A stretch of 64,000 bases of DNA, from the NCBI GenBank assembly GCA_951230915.1, contig OX579641.1, forward strand, positions 22,856,254 through 22,920,253, read 5' to 3'. Made by a program: the position numbers and the translations under genes. The notes under the pieces were generated by a model. That model was not told the DNA's origin and searched no databases. It saw only the letters and a list, made by a program, of their open reading frames with translations. Positions 62,512 to 64,000 of the stretch are shown one piece after another. Origin of the DNA: Antitrichia curtipendula. Taxonomy: Eukaryota > Streptophyta > Bryopsida > Hypnales > Leucodontaceae. Each line of letters starts with the position of its first letter. Within the stretch, counting starts at the first letter, position 1.

Positions 62512-62892
62512 GGCGGTGGTAGCGAGCACTTGTGCATGCCTCCGGCGCCCAAGCTGCGATCAACATCACCAACAGCTGCAGCAAGAATGTCACCATCACC
62601 ACCGCCATCGGCTCTTACACGCTGGCACCCAACGGAACTCTCATCTGGCCCCGGCTTCCGCATACGCGTTCTTCATCGCCCCTCTGACAGTCACCATCAG
62701 TAGCAGTCCACCCGTGACTGTTACCATAGGGCCGGTCTCGTTGGACTGGTTGAACCAGCTGGGCGACAGGCTGATCAAGATTGAGATCAGGTGACAGGAA
62801 TGGTAATTGCATCACGCTCTATGTGACGTATACGACCGTGCTGAATTCCGGGACGACGGCGATCAGGACACTGGGTCCCTTCTGCCCCTAGG
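62512..62892 (+). pseudogene. Small secreted Cys-containing protein, frameshifted relic
   Basis: Three consecutive frames carry what looks like one protein: ASGAQAAINITNSCSKNVTI...GSYTLAPNGTLIW, then APASAYAFFIAPLTVTISSS...LDWLNQLGDRLIKIEI, then DRNGNCITLYVTYTTVLNSG...LGPFCP and stop TAG at about 62892. Two frame changes (near 62650 and 62792) and another near the presumptive signal peptide (MAVVAS... at 62512) separate them. The pattern, a signal-like start, INITNSC and a few spaced Cys, suggests an extracellular protein of about 120 aa. I do not recognise the family. Short introns could explain the breaks, but no GT-AG pairs fit. Confidence 0.45.
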
Positions 62893-64000
62893 TAGTGAAT
62901 GACCGCTTCCAAGCATACAGCTTGCACTCCGTTGCGAGATAGCTAGCTTCCAGTGCGAGTATGTAGCAGCTACGTATGAGAATAAAGAAATAGTGGAGCA
63001 CAGGTCGACTCAGTTTAATTTCATCAAAGAACGGTCTTCCAACACGCGCTGTTTGCAAACGCCTCGATCATGGGATGGGTCCATGAGCTAGCGGGAAATG
63101 GAAGGGACTGTAATGTTGGGCCTCCAAGCTGCCGGTGTACGTATATGTATAAAAAAAAAAGGCTGATGAGTGTGCTGGTTATCCAGCTCCTGTTGCAAAT
63201 GTTTTCTGCACCGGATTTCATTGCAATTGTGTTAATGACATGCATGTGCTGCCCTCTATGTACGCATCATTGTGTTTCAATCTCGTTGCATGTGTCACGT
63301 TCTCAAAGAGATCCAACTCCGTCGTCGTATTGAATTCCGTGAATCGCATTCTCTAGCTGCACGTACCTATCTGACTACGGGTACCTGGAGTCTGAAAATA
63401 ATATAACGATGGCAAAGTTTGAATGTGCGTGCTGTGTGCCAAGTGGGCTACGCACATTTCAACAAGTTGTGCAGAATGTACCCAGAGTGTCGTTTAGAGA
63501 AAGTCAGTTTAAACAGTTACGAAATATTTAATTTGAGGGTCCGACTCACAAAATGCAATGTTTTACATCTAAATCTCGCAAGTGTGTGGTGAAACGTCCG
63601 ATCGACAAGGTGATAAGTTTGCGAAAAATTCAAGACTTTGGACAGTTCCGAAGTGCGGAAATCTATACGAAGGTTAATTGCATGACATTGTTTAAATGAC
63701 AAAAGTGCTGAAATGACATGTTGAAATGACATTTTTCATAAAAATGTCATTTAAACCTTGTCATTTCAACTCCCCTTTTGCACTTCAACGTCTGGACGTC
63801 CACACTCCACAGTCGTTCGAACGTAGAAGTATTTCGATGCATTCTCTAGAAGGATACTTGGAATTTTGAGCAAGTAGACCAACTGATTTGCCAGGAATCC
63901 CAGAATCTTGTGGACGACGATAGAGTTGCTTGGGATAAGTACGTGAAGTGTCGCTCCGGGAGTTCTAAGGGTCCTAATTCTCCTAGTTCCCCCGTTTGCA
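62893..64000. other. Unassigned region at the window end
   Basis: Balanced base composition, but no ORF with resemblance. A small hairpin, AAATGACATTTTT.CATAAAAATGTCATTT, is at about 63725-63755, near recurring AAATGACA phrases (63695-63775). Confidence 0.35.

Overview
The window looks like nuclear DNA of a land plant. It has five well-supported protein genes plus the 3' end of a sixth, separated by long AT-rich stretches filled with non-autonomous transposons and degenerate repeats. Plant evidence: a chaperone-like protein of POR1 (CPP1 family) and a tyrosine-permease-like transporter, both with plastid-transit-type N-termini; a plant-type SAP30 homologue; a cytosolic HSP90 ending in MEEVD; GT-AG introns; and a CCCTAAA telomere-type motif inside an intron. 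Gene density is about one per 11 kb. Several mobile-element types seen here (TTAA-flanked elements, a Tc1-type DD34E transposase relic, a tyrosine-recombinase-like fragment) are not the usual seed-plant mixture, so a bryophyte, lycophyte or fern is possible. The sequence alone does not settle the species.

Layout. 776-1508 (+): last two exons of an ARGLU1-like splicing/transcription cofactor. 4356-7049 (-): complete six-exon SAP30-like histone deacetylase complex subunit (216 aa). 7.1-21.2 kb: no convincing gene; degenerate tandem repeats, microsatellites, a G4-prone tract, and at least six small inverted-repeat elements, one nested in another. 21220-25837 (-): complete fourteen-exon FAM185A/DUF4097-type gene (419 aa), with a dead Tc1-type transposase directly upstream (26188-27207). 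27.2-32.9 kb: AT-rich. 32974-33789 (+): intronless CPP1-type gene. 34-45.7 kb: AT-rich, with a 28-bp hairpin repeat array, a tyrosine-recombinase fragment, a 1,035-bp CACTA element, a TTAA-flanked element inserted in a purine-rich repeat, and a long hairpin. 45739-48378 (+): HSP90, one intron. 49401-50054: an uninterrupted (AAATT)n array of about 131 units. 54042-59046 (+): eight-exon aromatic amino-acid permease-like transporter. 61.1-62.1 kb: cluster of GC-rich foldbacks sharing GGCGTTA ends. 62.5-62.9 kb: frameshifted relic of a small secreted protein.

The genes are unrelated housekeeping functions (RNA processing, chromatin, mitochondrion, plastid, chaperone, amino-acid transport) with no operon-like logic. 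Exon models were built by hand from splice consensus, reading phase and family resemblance; every junction in the four multi-exon complete genes keeps phase. What is most unusual here is the repeat landscape: several short-element families can be defined from within the window by terminal repeats plus target duplications (TA, TTAA or ATA).
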